A DNA stretch of 20,989 bases from an uncultured Propionibacteriaceae bacterium (GTDB lineage: Bacteria > Actinomycetota > Actinomycetes > Propionibacteriales > Propionibacteriaceae): contig CAKZJI010000368.1 in NCBI GenBank assembly GCA_936941515.1, positions 1 through 20,989 on the forward strand, written 5' to 3'. Position numbers and translations under genes: made by a program. The notes under the pieces are model-generated. The model did no database searches. It saw only the letters and a program-made list of their open reading frames with translations, and was not told where the DNA came from. Below, in pieces: positions 13,727 to 20,457 of the stretch (positions within the stretch are counted from its first letter, which is position 1; every line of letters begins with the position of its first letter).

Positions 13727-13754
13727 TTGACTATCGTTATGGTTCTGTTACCAT
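13727..13754 (+). promoter_or_regulatory. Plus-strand promoter-like pair without a gene
   Basis: TTGACT, 16-bp spacer, TACCAT, pointing right. No convincing coding frame follows, and the 39-bp palindrome lies about 140-175 nt downstream, so a small untranslated RNA is possible. Confidence 0.3.
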
Positions 13755-13896
13755 CGAAAGTGAATGTATGATTGGGGCTTGAACGTGAAACGTTAAAACT
13801 TGCGGATGCAACATTTCTGCGAGGCCTCACGCACCCGCGTCAGCGAGATCTGGTGGTCATGCGAACTCGTCTGATGGCGCCTTCAGTCTCATCGTC

Positions 13897-13935
13897 GCCT
13901 GCCCTTCCACCCCCAGTGGGGGTGGAAGGGCAGGC
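13897..13935 (-). terminator. Perfect 39-bp palindrome after the toxin operon
   Basis: Arms of 19 bp (left GCCTGCCCTTCCACCCCCA) are exactly complementary around a single central G. It starts 35 nt past the stop of the last immunity gene on the minus strand, a typical terminator position. No T-tract follows on either strand, as in many actinobacterial terminators. The symmetry means it could stop transcription from both sides. Confidence 0.75.
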
Positions 13936-13970
13936 AGGGCTTGCCGGCTGTCAGCCCTCCTGGGTCGGCC

Positions 13971-14477
13971 TCACTGGCGGACGTATTCTCCGAGCAGGGG
14001 ATTCCCGTCCGGTGTCCTATACGATTCCAGCAGCTGCTCCATGGGCAGGCGCAGCAGATGTGAGCATTCTGCCAGGTTGTGGCATTGGGGAAATATCGAG
14101 CGCAGCTCCATGGGGATCAGGCCGCCGTCTCGCACCAGCCGCCCGGTGATCAGAGAGATCTGCTGAACCTGCCAGCCCGGATCCATCTCCTCAAGCGTGT
14201 TCGGTATGGATATCCAGGGCAGACCCAAGGCCGCGCGGGCATCGGCTCCGATGCGGCTGATCGCCCATTTCACTGCGATCTCCAGATGAGGGGTGATCAT
14301 CGTCGGGATGCGTGAGCTGCCCCGTTCGCTTTTGCCGTAGAACCACTCACCTTCTGAAGTCCAGAGATGGTGGGCATACATGCCGTGATCCCATGTCATG
14401 GAATGCCCTCCTGGTGTCTCGGAGACGGTTGCCTTGGCCTCCGAGGCGAAGGCAACGAGGTCATCAATGATCGTCAT
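13971..14477 (-). CDS. Imm61-like immunity protein, single domain
   Basis: 168 aa. ATG 14477 lies 1 nt after the stop of the orphan TNT gene, with AAGGAG inside that gene's last codons as ribosome site. The fold pattern matches both halves of the larger immunity protein in the same operon. An N-terminal helix (MTIIDDLVAFASEAKATVSE) is followed by a W/H/F-rich sheet (HHLWTSEGEWFYGKSERG), the helix VKWAISRIG, then DPGWQVQQ (near 99-106), GRLV and a C-terminal helical part (LAECSHLLRLPMEQLLES). The TNT context points to Imm61, the family of the Mycobacterium tuberculosis TNT antitoxin IFT. Expected role: bind and inhibit the partner TNT enzyme in the cytoplasm. Direct pairing with the orphan TNT is inferred from adjacency. 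Confidence 0.75.
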   Translation of the reverse strand: MTIIDDLVAFASEAKATVSETPGGHSMTWDHGMYAHHLWTSEGEWFYGKSERGSSRIPTMITPHLEIAVKWAISRIGADARAALGLPWISIPNTLEEMDPGWQVQQISLITGRLVRDGGLIPMELRSIFPQCHNLAECSHLLRLPMEQLLESYRTPDGNPLLGEYVRQ

Positions 14478-14478
14478 C

Positions 14479-14838
14479 TCAGGCGGCTCCTTCCAGGATG
14501 TTCAGTTGCAGGCATTCCTCCGCCGACAGCAGGATGTCGCCGAGCTGGAAGAGCACCTGCCGTGCGCCGCCTGGAAAGCCGAACCATGGGGCGATGATTC
14601 CCGTGTGGATGGCCACTCCGGGCGGTAGGTCGAGCAGCCGGTATCGGTAGTAGGGGTCGTGAACCGCATAGACCGGCAGTGACCGCTGCTCAAAGGAGAA
14701 GGGCTTCGGCCCCAGGACGGCGCAGAAGTAGCTGCCCCGTGGGGCGCCGATGCGGTCTATCTGATCGCCGTATCTCGCGATGTAGTCTCGTGCCGAGGTG
14801 AAGACCTCAGGTGCTGGTTGTCTCTGGGCTTCGGTCAT
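14479..14838 (-). CDS. Orphan TNT-domain toxin cassette
   Basis: 119 aa consisting almost only of a TNT (DUF4237, tuberculosis necrotizing toxin) domain. I place the start at ATG 14838 (AAGGAG 6 nt upstream); the open frame extends to 14913 without a ribosome site. Hallmarks are DRIGAPRGSYF, FSFEQRSLP, HDPYYRYRL, LPPG, APWFGFPGGARQ with candidate catalytic Gln94, and a C-terminal ILEG. By hand about 40 of some 88 positions match the TNT tip of the full-length effector in this operon. It has no WXG region, linker or signal peptide, so it is not obviously exported. Such orphan tips usually serve as spare cassettes or decayed duplicates in polymorphic toxin loci. The motifs look intact. Enzymatic role expected from family: hydrolysis of NAD+. 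Confidence 0.78.
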   Translation of the reverse strand: MTEAQRQPAPEVFTSARDYIARYGDQIDRIGAPRGSYFCAVLGPKPFSFEQRSLPVYAVHDPYYRYRLLDLPPGVAIHTGIIAPWFGFPGGARQVLFQLGDILLSAEECLQLNILEGAA

Positions 14839-14869
14839 GGGGATCTCCTTGTGTGCGCATCGTGGCCAG

Positions 14870-15934
14870 TCAGGCGTCGGTTTCGTGCTCCATGATGTCA
14901 TGCAGCTGCCCACCGTCCTCTGCCAGGAAGCTGTCGATGACCTGACCGGGGGACAGAGTCATGAGATGGGAGAGGAAGTTGAGCTCCACATGCTCAGGGA
15001 AATGGGTGCTGAGCGTCATGACCAATGGAACACCGTCCGGACTGATCAAGCGGCCGTAGGAATAGACGAGCTCTTCTGTCTCCCATCCAGGAACAATGCC
15101 GGATTTCTCAGCTGAAATGTAATCCCATTTCTTCAAAGCCCGAACAATATTGAGCATCTTCTGTGAAACCCAGCGTAACACCAAGTTCATGTCGGGGCTG
15201 CTGATGTGGTCGTTGCGTATCTCGCCTCGCTCCGTCTGGCCAAAACGCCAGCAGCCATTCTCGAGCCAGAAGTGATGTGTCAGGGACCAGTGGTAGAAGC
15301 TAAAACCGTCTTCGTGAGTGGACGTCGATTGACCCGCCTCCTGGAGAGCCTGTGTGAGTCGTTGGAAATCTGGGCCCAAAGTTGCTCTTGGGTCACCCAG
15401 CTCGATGAGGTGGCTCAGGTGTGGCATCCCCTCAGGATGGAGGAATGAATCCAGGACATCGTCTGGACTCAACTCCATAAGATGAGACAGGGCCGCCAAT
15501 TCGATGGCGCCTGGAAAGGCGGTGACCATCTGCATGTCCACAGGGTCGCCGTGGGAGTCTACGAGTCGTCCAGTGGCGCTGACCGTGGCTGTGAACTCCT
15601 GCTCGGAGGTCTGCTCGGCTCCCCAGCCTGGGGCGAACCCCGAAACGCTGCGCAGAGGGAATAGCCAAGGCCAATTCTGCTCCTCACGGTACCGATAGGC
15701 CGTTCGGTACACCAGCCATCGCAGCGCCACATCCCGGTTCGGAGTGGACAGCGTAGCGATGGGATCACCGGAAAGGCTGTGACCTGGGTGCCCCACGTGC
15801 CACACGCCACCCGTCTCCCAGAATAGCACGGGACGGATATTCTGACCCCGCCATATTGTCAGATGTTTCCCCTCCTCCGAGACAGCGTCAACTGCCTGCA
15901 GAGTGCTCACCAGTCGATCAAGGCAATCCGACAA
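14870..15934 (-). CDS. Tandem two-domain Imm61-like immunity protein
   Basis: 354 aa made of two copies of the same domain. Copy 1 (about 1-180) and copy 2 (about 185-354) share LRW (71-73, 253-255), PGW (102-104, 282-284), GRL(V/I)-x-x-x-G and SHLM-x-LSP-x-x-V-x-DSFL (150-165, 322-337), a period of about 170-182 residues. Both resemble the 168-aa protein at the operon's end. I use TTG 15934, with GGGAG upstream inside the toxin's last codons. It is supported because its first residues align with the N-terminus of the single-domain paralog; a GTG at 15910 is the alternative. It overlaps the toxin gene by 17 nt, so toxin and immunity are translated together. Role: antitoxin of the TNT effector. 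Whether both copies are active is unknown. Confidence 0.8.
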   Translation of the reverse strand: MSDCLDRLVSTLQAVDAVSEEGKHLTIWRGQNIRPVLFWETGGVWHVGHPGHSLSGDPIATLSTPNRDVALRWLVYRTAYRYREEQNWPWLFPLRSVSGFAPGWGAEQTSEQEFTATVSATGRLVDSHGDPVDMQMVTAFPGAIELAALSHLMELSPDDVLDSFLHPEGMPHLSHLIELGDPRATLGPDFQRLTQALQEAGQSTSTHEDGFSFYHWSLTHHFWLENGCWRFGQTERGEIRNDHISSPDMNLVLRWVSQKMLNIVRALKKWDYISAEKSGIVPGWETEELVYSYGRLISPDGVPLVMTLSTHFPEHVELNFLSHLMTLSPGQVIDSFLAEDGGQLHDIMEHETDA

Positions 15935-18029
15935 AATCTTCCACTCCCTCTAAAATGCCATCTTTCAGGAGTTGATAAACCGGAACTGGCTTATCCCCGT
16001 TAAACACCTGAACTTGTCTGGCGCCGCCTTTGGCTCCATGCCATGGGGAAACCGTTCCTGTCTCAATCCTGTAACCGGAAGGAAGTTTCTCTCCGGAAAA
16101 CTTGTACTGGTAGTACGGCTCATGAATGGACTGCGGTGAAATAGAGCGCTCCTCGAAGGAAGGGACCCTTCCTTTCTCGACGCCGCCAAGATAGCTTCCG
16201 TTTGGCCCTCCGATTCGATCAAGCGTGTCTCCATGTTTGCTTATGTAATCATCAACATTCGTATATTTTGTTGGGGCGTCCTCCATGATCTCCTGGCCTG
16301 GTTTAGGCCATCTCGTCTCTCGCTCACCGTTCTTGCCAATTTGCGTGTATTCGTCTACCCAGTCCTTGTAGGATTTCCCTTCCCCGAAGAACTCTCGGGG
16401 GTTTTCCACGAGAGAAGAGCTGTCGGTTAGAGGTGTCTTGCCTTCTTGCGCATAAGGTGCCGCATCCGAGCTCGGGGGCCGGGTCTCATCTGGTATCGCC
16501 TGAAGCAGATCTTCAGTGGATTCTGGTGGCTGGCTTCGTAGGCGCTCCTGTTCAGCTGGATCTATGGGATCGGCTGGCTTGTCTCCCTCCTGTGGGGAGC
16601 GGTTGCCCGTCTCGTCACCAACCTTGTCTGAGCCATGTGAGGCGTCGGCTGTGTCTTCTGCCTTGCGAGCTTGAGCTGCGTCATCTACGGTCTCCGACCC
16701 ACGTGAGGCCCGGGAGGCATCATCTGTCTTGTCTGCTGCGCGGCCGGCATCAGCGGCATGGTCCGTGCTGCGAGCTGCCTGTGAGGCATCTCCCGTGCTT
16801 CCTGCTCCTCGTGAGGAACCACTGCCCCCAGGAGCGCTGTCGGCAGTGGTGGTGGGCTTTTCCGTGGCTCGACGAGCATCGGTGGAGTCTGCGGCGTGCT
16901 CAGCTCGACGACCAGCCTTGCTTGCATCTTTGAGGTCGTCTGCGGCATCGGCGATCTTCGATGTGTCGGCAGCCGCGTTGGCCCCTCGAGTGCCACGTGA
17001 GATGTCATTGGCGGCGTCCGCCGCGTCAGCGGCTCGGTCGGCGGCACGGATCCCGTCGCCGATGTCATCAATGTTGTCCGCGATTTTGGCTCCACGGGTT
17101 GCAGCGGCGCTGCTGCCACCGCTGAAGACTGCTGCGAGAACATCGGGGACCAAATGACCTAGGGCGCGCGCAGGGTCATCCTTCCAGGTGTCGACGTCCA
17201 AGACAGCACTGATCACGTTGGCGCCGAAGCCGATGGGGTCGTTTTTGAAAGCCTCGAAAGCCTGCATGGCGGTTTCAAGTGGGATTTTCTGTTTTGCCGC
17301 CCATTCTTCGAGGGTGAGTTCGCCGGTGGCGACCTTATAGAGGTCCATCAATGGCCCATATTGCAAGTCGATGAGCAATTTGGCGATATCGACCACTGCC
17401 TCGACTGCCCCCATGACGATTCCGCCCAAGAACGCTAGGCCGGATTCTAGCCAGTTGCGGGCGGCGTCAGCGCCATCGCAGGCGGAGCGCACATCGTTTG
17501 CTGTGGTTCCAGCCTGCTTCTCCAGATTGGTGATCAGTGAGGCGAAGTCGGAGACCGCCTTGTCGCGCAGTGCCTTGCCGGGATCCTCAAAAGGTTGGAT
17601 CGTGAGCGTGAATGTTCCAGGACCATTTTTGGCCTCCCAGGCATCCTTTTTTCTATACCCCTCAGCCACGTCATTGTCATATTGTTCTTTGGCAATCTCG
17701 GTCTGGCGGTTTCCCTCGTCATAATTCTGTTTGCATATCTGGGCGGATTCCTGAGCCGAGGAGAGGACTTCTGCATATGCGTCAAGGGAATTTGCGGCAT
17801 CTCTGAACTCAGAGGCTGCATTCGACCATCTATCAGGTTCAACCTCGAAACGGGCGCGGAATCGGTCAGCAGCACGGCCGACCCACCCGTCAGTGCTCAG
17901 CGAGCGCAGGGAATCAGCCAGCACGTCGAAATCTGATGCCCTGGCTCGCATGACCGCAGTCCGTTCGTGGATGGCAGCGGGTTCACCCTCGATCTTGAAT
18001 TCGGGGGCAGATGTGTATTTTGCGCTCAT
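15918..18029 (-). CDS. ESX-type polymorphic toxin with C-terminal TNT (NAD+ glycohydrolase) domain
   Basis: 703 aa. Residues 1-100 form a WXG100-like helical hairpin with Trp49-x-Gly51 (TDGWVGRAADRFRARF). A possible YxxxD type VII signal is at Tyr125-Asp129. A hydrophobic stretch lies near 193-222, helical segments run to about 310, and an Ala/Asp/Ser/Arg-rich low-complexity linker spans about 310-480. A Pro/Glu-rich part leads to the TNT domain at 589-703 (DRIGGPNGSYL, PSFEERS, HEPYYQYKF, LPSGYRIETGTVSPW, GGARQ with candidate catalytic Gln672). The known homolog, CpnT of M. tuberculosis, depletes NAD+ in the target cell. The ATG overlaps the upstream TGA by one base, and the downstream immunity gene overlaps its 3' end. 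The last ~500 bp are clearly more AT-rich than the linker region. Secretion machinery genes are not in the window. Confidence 0.88.
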   Translation of the reverse strand: MSAKYTSAPEFKIEGEPAAIHERTAVMRARASDFDVLADSLRSLSTDGWVGRAADRFRARFEVEPDRWSNAASEFRDAANSLDAYAEVLSSAQESAQICKQNYDEGNRQTEIAKEQYDNDVAEGYRKKDAWEAKNGPGTFTLTIQPFEDPGKALRDKAVSDFASLITNLEKQAGTTANDVRSACDGADAARNWLESGLAFLGGIVMGAVEAVVDIAKLLIDLQYGPLMDLYKVATGELTLEEWAAKQKIPLETAMQAFEAFKNDPIGFGANVISAVLDVDTWKDDPARALGHLVPDVLAAVFSGGSSAAATRGAKIADNIDDIGDGIRAADRAADAADAANDISRGTRGANAAADTSKIADAADDLKDASKAGRRAEHAADSTDARRATEKPTTTADSAPGGSGSSRGAGSTGDASQAARSTDHAADAGRAADKTDDASRASRGSETVDDAAQARKAEDTADASHGSDKVGDETGNRSPQEGDKPADPIDPAEQERLRSQPPESTEDLLQAIPDETRPPSSDAAPYAQEGKTPLTDSSSLVENPREFFGEGKSYKDWVDEYTQIGKNGERETRWPKPGQEIMEDAPTKYTNVDDYISKHGDTLDRIGGPNGSYLGGVEKGRVPSFEERSISPQSIHEPYYQYKFSGEKLPSGYRIETGTVSPWHGAKGGARQVQVFNGDKPVPVYQLLKDGILEGVEDFVGLP

Positions 18030-18370
18030 CAGGATTCTCCCATCAGCGGACTCGTCGGCAGGGACTCTGCGGCTGACTTGACAGTGTTCATCTCTTCTTC
18101 TGCGGAGGAATTGTACTCTGCGTAGTTTGAGGCAACCTTGCCCAGCCGTCCTGCGACTTCTTCAATATCCTCAGTCATGGAGTTGATTGTTCGCTCCCAG
18201 CGGTCCTGGAACTCGTCAACCGCATCCCACACCACGTCATTGGCCAAGGCGTCCTCGGTAGGTACGTAGTCCTCGACGTCCTTGTCCTTCTTCAGCTGCA
18301 CTATCTCGGCAGCTTTCTTGGCCCCATTGATCAGAGACTCTAAATCAACCTCAAAATCATGTGAAGACAT
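18029..18370 (-). CDS. ESX/WXG100-superfamily-like small helical protein (third of trio)
   Basis: 113 aa, predicted mostly helical and acidic, with no signal peptide. Its core VVWDAVDEFQDRWERTINSMTEDIEEVAGRLGKVASNYAEYNSSAEEEM resembles the second helix of ESX-secretion-associated proteins (conserved DEF-x-x-RW and a Tyr near the C-terminal end). Quoted in parts: WDAVDEFQDRW at about 48-58 and NYAEYN at about 82-87. ATG 18370 has AAGGA about 10 nt upstream, and its TGA overlaps the effector's ATG (TGATG). By context it is a chaperone or co-secreted partner of the effector's N-terminus. That role is inferred; I know of no named family to assign. Confidence 0.65.
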   Translation of the reverse strand: MSSHDFEVDLESLINGAKKAAEIVQLKKDKDVEDYVPTEDALANDVVWDAVDEFQDRWERTINSMTEDIEEVAGRLGKVASNYAEYNSSAEEEMNTVKSAAESLPTSPLMGES

Positions 18371-18384
18371 GCTATCGATCCTTG

Positions 18385-18684
18385 TCAGTCCAGTACAGCT
18401 ACGTTAGAGACCTCGGCCTCATGGGCCAAAGAGCGAATCTTGCCCATGGCCGTTGCAGCCTTGTCCAGGACTTCGGCAAGATCTTCAGCTCGTTCCGTGA
18501 GCTGCTCGCCTTTCTGCTTCTGAGCTTGCCGAGAGTCGGTGTCTGAGCCCCAGCCGGAGACCTCTGAGTCAACCCGGGTGTTCATCTCATCCATCTCCTC
18601 CCGGAGATTCGAGGCCATCTTGGTGAAGGCATCCTCTAGGGCCTGGGCGCTGGCTTCTTTGAAGATGAAGGTTCTCTCTGCCAT
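18385..18684 (-). CDS. WXG100-family protein (EsxB-like)
   Basis: 99 aa, the classic length of WXG100 proteins. Two helices are split by GWGSDTDS: Trp45-Gly46-Ser47 stands where the Trp-x-Gly turn is expected, so the motif is degenerate. The open frame extends upstream, but the start at ATG 18684 (MAERTFIFKE) lies 1 nt after the stop of the previous gene, with a G-run as ribosome site in that gene's last codons. Family members form antiparallel heterodimers and are exported by type VII/ESX machines, often as partners of a larger toxin. Here it likely pairs with one of the adjacent small helical proteins. Confidence 0.75.
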   Translation of the reverse strand: MAERTFIFKEASAQALEDAFTKMASNLREEMDEMNTRVDSEVSGWGSDTDSRQAQKQKGEQLTERAEDLAEVLDKAATAMGKIRSLAHEAEVSNVAVLD

Positions 18685-18685
18685 G

Positions 18686-19012
18686 TCAGCCCCCCATCCG
18701 ATGTGCCAGATTGGAGCTGACGTCTGAGAATGACTGATTCTGATTTGATTCTGTCTGGGACACCTCGCTGTCAACTGCTGCCAATGCCTGAGCATACTTC
18801 TGCAGGTCGCTGTTGAAGACCTTCAAAGACTCAGACCAGAGCGTCGTCACCTCACCCATCACTCCCATGGCTGATCCCGTCACGTTCGGTGCATGCTGTT
18901 CCAGCGCATCACCGAACGTGCTCACATCCTCTGAGATCTCCTCGCAGGTGTTTCCCACAATCCCTGCGGCCCGCTGCTGAGCTCCGATTTGCAACTGCAA
19001 CCCTGTTCCCAC
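18686..19012 (-). CDS. ESX/WXG100-like small helical protein, first gene of toxin operon
   Basis: 108 aa. I chose GTG 19012 because AGGGAGG stands about 5 nt upstream; the frame is open to 19051 without any ribosome site. The sequence is two long helices (QLQIGAQQRAAGIVGNT..., then ESLKVFNSDLQKYAQALAAV) around a turn with LWSES, a WXG-like position without the glycine. This suits the non-WXG partner in an ESX-type heterodimer. It heads a run of seven minus-strand genes with gaps or overlaps of at most about 30 nt down to 13971. Function as a secretion partner is inferred from size, helix pattern and position. Confidence 0.65.
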   Translation of the reverse strand: MGTGLQLQIGAQQRAAGIVGNTCEEISEDVSTFGDALEQHAPNVTGSAMGVMGEVTTLWSESLKVFNSDLQKYAQALAAVDSEVSQTESNQNQSFSDVSSNLAHRMGG

Positions 19013-19101
19013 AGAGTCCTCCCTTTCCCTATGCCAGCTTTCGTAACGCAACCACCACCTGAACGCGACGTGACTGCGGCCGCGACAACAGGGTGAGCGG
19101 A

Positions 19102-19107
19102 ACTCTA
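19102..19107 (-). promoter_or_regulatory. Possible -10 box of the toxin operon
   Basis: TAGAGT on the minus strand, about 90 nt before the GTG at 19012. No good -35 is visible. The 180-bp gap between the YibE/F stop and the operon is the only place for a promoter. Confidence 0.2.
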
Positions 19108-19130
19108 CCCGGAGAGGGGGTCATGAGCTG

Positions 19131-19182
19131 CCGGTGACCACTCAGCAGGCCTCTGCGGGCTGTGTGGATGACGTATCACCGG
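19131..19182. terminator. Possible terminator after the YibE/F gene
   Basis: CCGGTGA (19131-19137) and TCACCGG (19176-19182) are inverted 7-bp arms 38 nt apart, enclosing a smaller GCAG-GCCT-CTGC hairpin. Placed just after the stop at 19193 on the minus strand. Weak, with no T-tract. Confidence 0.25.
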
Positions 19183-19192
19183 TTTCTCGATG

Positions 19193-20416
19193 CTACGCAG
19201 CTGAGGTGGAGGCGCTTTCGGGTTGGGCAGGGGCCTCCGGGCTGGATGGCGCGACCACCAGGGCCGCGATGCCCGTTGTGATCGGGACGCTCAGCACTAG
19301 GCCGATGGCACTGCCCAGGGTGCGGACGATCTCGCCCGCGAACATCTCCACATTCAGCAGGTCCAAGGCGTTGCGGTTGGTGAAGAACAGCAGCAGCAGC
19401 ACCGCGAGGGAGCCTCCCGCGTAGGCGAACACGATGGTATAGATAGTGGATGCGATGTGGTCGCGCCCGATGCGCATGCCCGCCGCGAACAGCTTCCTCC
19501 GGGACATCGACGGGGCTGCCGCGCGCAGCTCCCACACAGATGAGCTCTGGGTGATCGTGACATCGTTCAGCACGCCCAGCCCGCCGACGATGATGCCTAC
19601 CATCAGCAGCTGCCTCAGGTCGAGGCCAGGCAGCACCGTCGCCAGGTCGTACTCGCTCTCATCGGCGAAACCCGACAACCGCGCCAACTCGACCGAGATC
19701 GCGCCCAGCCCCGTCGTCACCGCCAAACCCAGCAACGTTCCAGCCAAGGCCGTCGACGTTCGCAACGACACCCCATGGGCCACGTACAGCACCACGAACA
19801 GGATGGCCGTCCCCCCCACCAGGGCGACGATCATGCCGGGCTTGCCCGTTATCAGCGCCGGCATCATGAAACCGACCAGCACGAAACCGGAGAAAGCCAG
19901 CCCGAGCAGCGCAAACAGCCCCTTCCACCGGGCAACGGCCACCACCACCACGACGAACAGCAGCACCATGCCGATCAACGCCGGCGTCCGGTTCGCAGCG
20001 GAGAACGACCACAGAACCCCGTTGGGGGTGTCGATCCGCCCCAGCTCCACATCGTCACCGGCACGCAGACCCGCATAGGCGAACGGTCCCAGCAACTCGA
20101 CGGACACACTCTGACCCTCATCCTCGCCGGTGGTGACCCTGACCGTCGCGGTGGAGCACCTCGTGTGACCGCCCTGGGCTGTGGCGCAGCCATCCTGCAC
20201 GTCGGTGATCGTGCCGTGCACGAACGTCATGCCGGGGGCGTCGGTCTGCTTCATCGTGCTGTGGCTGACCTGCGACGGAGAGGGCCACAGCCAGATCAGA
20301 CCGGCGACGGTCAGAAACGCAACCACCGTCAGGAACCCAATCAGAACCTTCCGTGCTGCCGCCCCGACGGCGACATGCTCCACGTCGGCTGCTCCATGCG
20401 AATGCCCTGCTCCCAT
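19193..20416 (-). CDS. YibE/F-family membrane protein
   Basis: About 407 aa. A cytoplasmic N-terminus with His residues (GAGHSHGAADVEH) and one membrane segment (LIGFLTVVAFLTVAGLIWLW) precede an extracytoplasmic domain of about 90 residues (FVHGTITDVQDGCATAQGG... VELGRIDTPNG). Then come seven or so hydrophobic segments with the family's marks: AVARWKGLFALLGLAFSGFV, YVAHGVSLRTSTALAGTLLG, VGIIVGGLGVLNDVTITQSS, GMRIGRDHIASTIYTIVFAYAGG and the closing ALDLLNVEMFAGEIVRTLGS. Biochemical role unknown for the family. ATG 20416 is preferred: TATCGT on the minus strand at 20424-20429 ends 7 nt before it, fitting leaderless transcription. GTG 20425 is the alternative. Divergent from the rhomboid gene. 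Confidence 0.9.
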   Translation of the reverse strand: MGAGHSHGAADVEHVAVGAAARKVLIGFLTVVAFLTVAGLIWLWPSPSQVSHSTMKQTDAPGMTFVHGTITDVQDGCATAQGGHTRCSTATVRVTTGEDEGQSVSVELLGPFAYAGLRAGDDVELGRIDTPNGVLWSFSAANRTPALIGMVLLFVVVVVAVARWKGLFALLGLAFSGFVLVGFMMPALITGKPGMIVALVGGTAILFVVLYVAHGVSLRTSTALAGTLLGLAVTTGLGAISVELARLSGFADESEYDLATVLPGLDLRQLLMVGIIVGGLGVLNDVTITQSSSVWELRAAAPSMSRRKLFAAGMRIGRDHIASTIYTIVFAYAGGSLAVLLLLFFTNRNALDLLNVEMFAGEIVRTLGSAIGLVLSVPITTGIAALVVAPSSPEAPAQPESASTSAA

Positions 20417-20423
20417 GGCACGC

Positions 20424-20450
20424 ACGATACATGGCCCGCCCAGGTAGCCT
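20424..20450. promoter_or_regulatory. Divergent pair of leaderless-type -10 boxes
   Basis: Minus: TATCGT (20424-20429) 7 nt before ATG 20416. Plus: TAGCCT (20445-20450) 7 nt before ATG 20458. Only 41 bp separate the two start codons, neither has a ribosome site, and both boxes fit there back to back. Confidence 0.45.
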
Positions 20451-20457
20451 TACCGCC

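Larger units (their letters stand above)
13568..13970. other. Intergenic region between protease unit and toxin operon end
   Basis: About 400 bp, more AT-rich than its surroundings in the left half. It holds the protease promoter (minus), a third copy of the 18-bp DnaA-box-like motif, a plus-strand promoter-like pair at 13727-13754, a small dyad AACGT-GAA-ACGTT near 13780-13795, and a perfect 39-bp palindrome at 13897-13935. I do not support any protein gene here. Confidence 0.6.

Noticed and set aside
13772..14149. Plus-strand 125-aa open frame
   Set aside because: Runs through the 39-bp palindrome and antisense into the immunity gene; TTG start without ribosome site.
16600..17100. Repetitive Ala/Asp-coding stretch considered as a tandem repeat or CRISPR-like array
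   Set aside because: The repeats are irregular and follow coding phase of the effector's low-complexity linker; no constant repeat with unique spacers. No CRISPR array found anywhere in the window.
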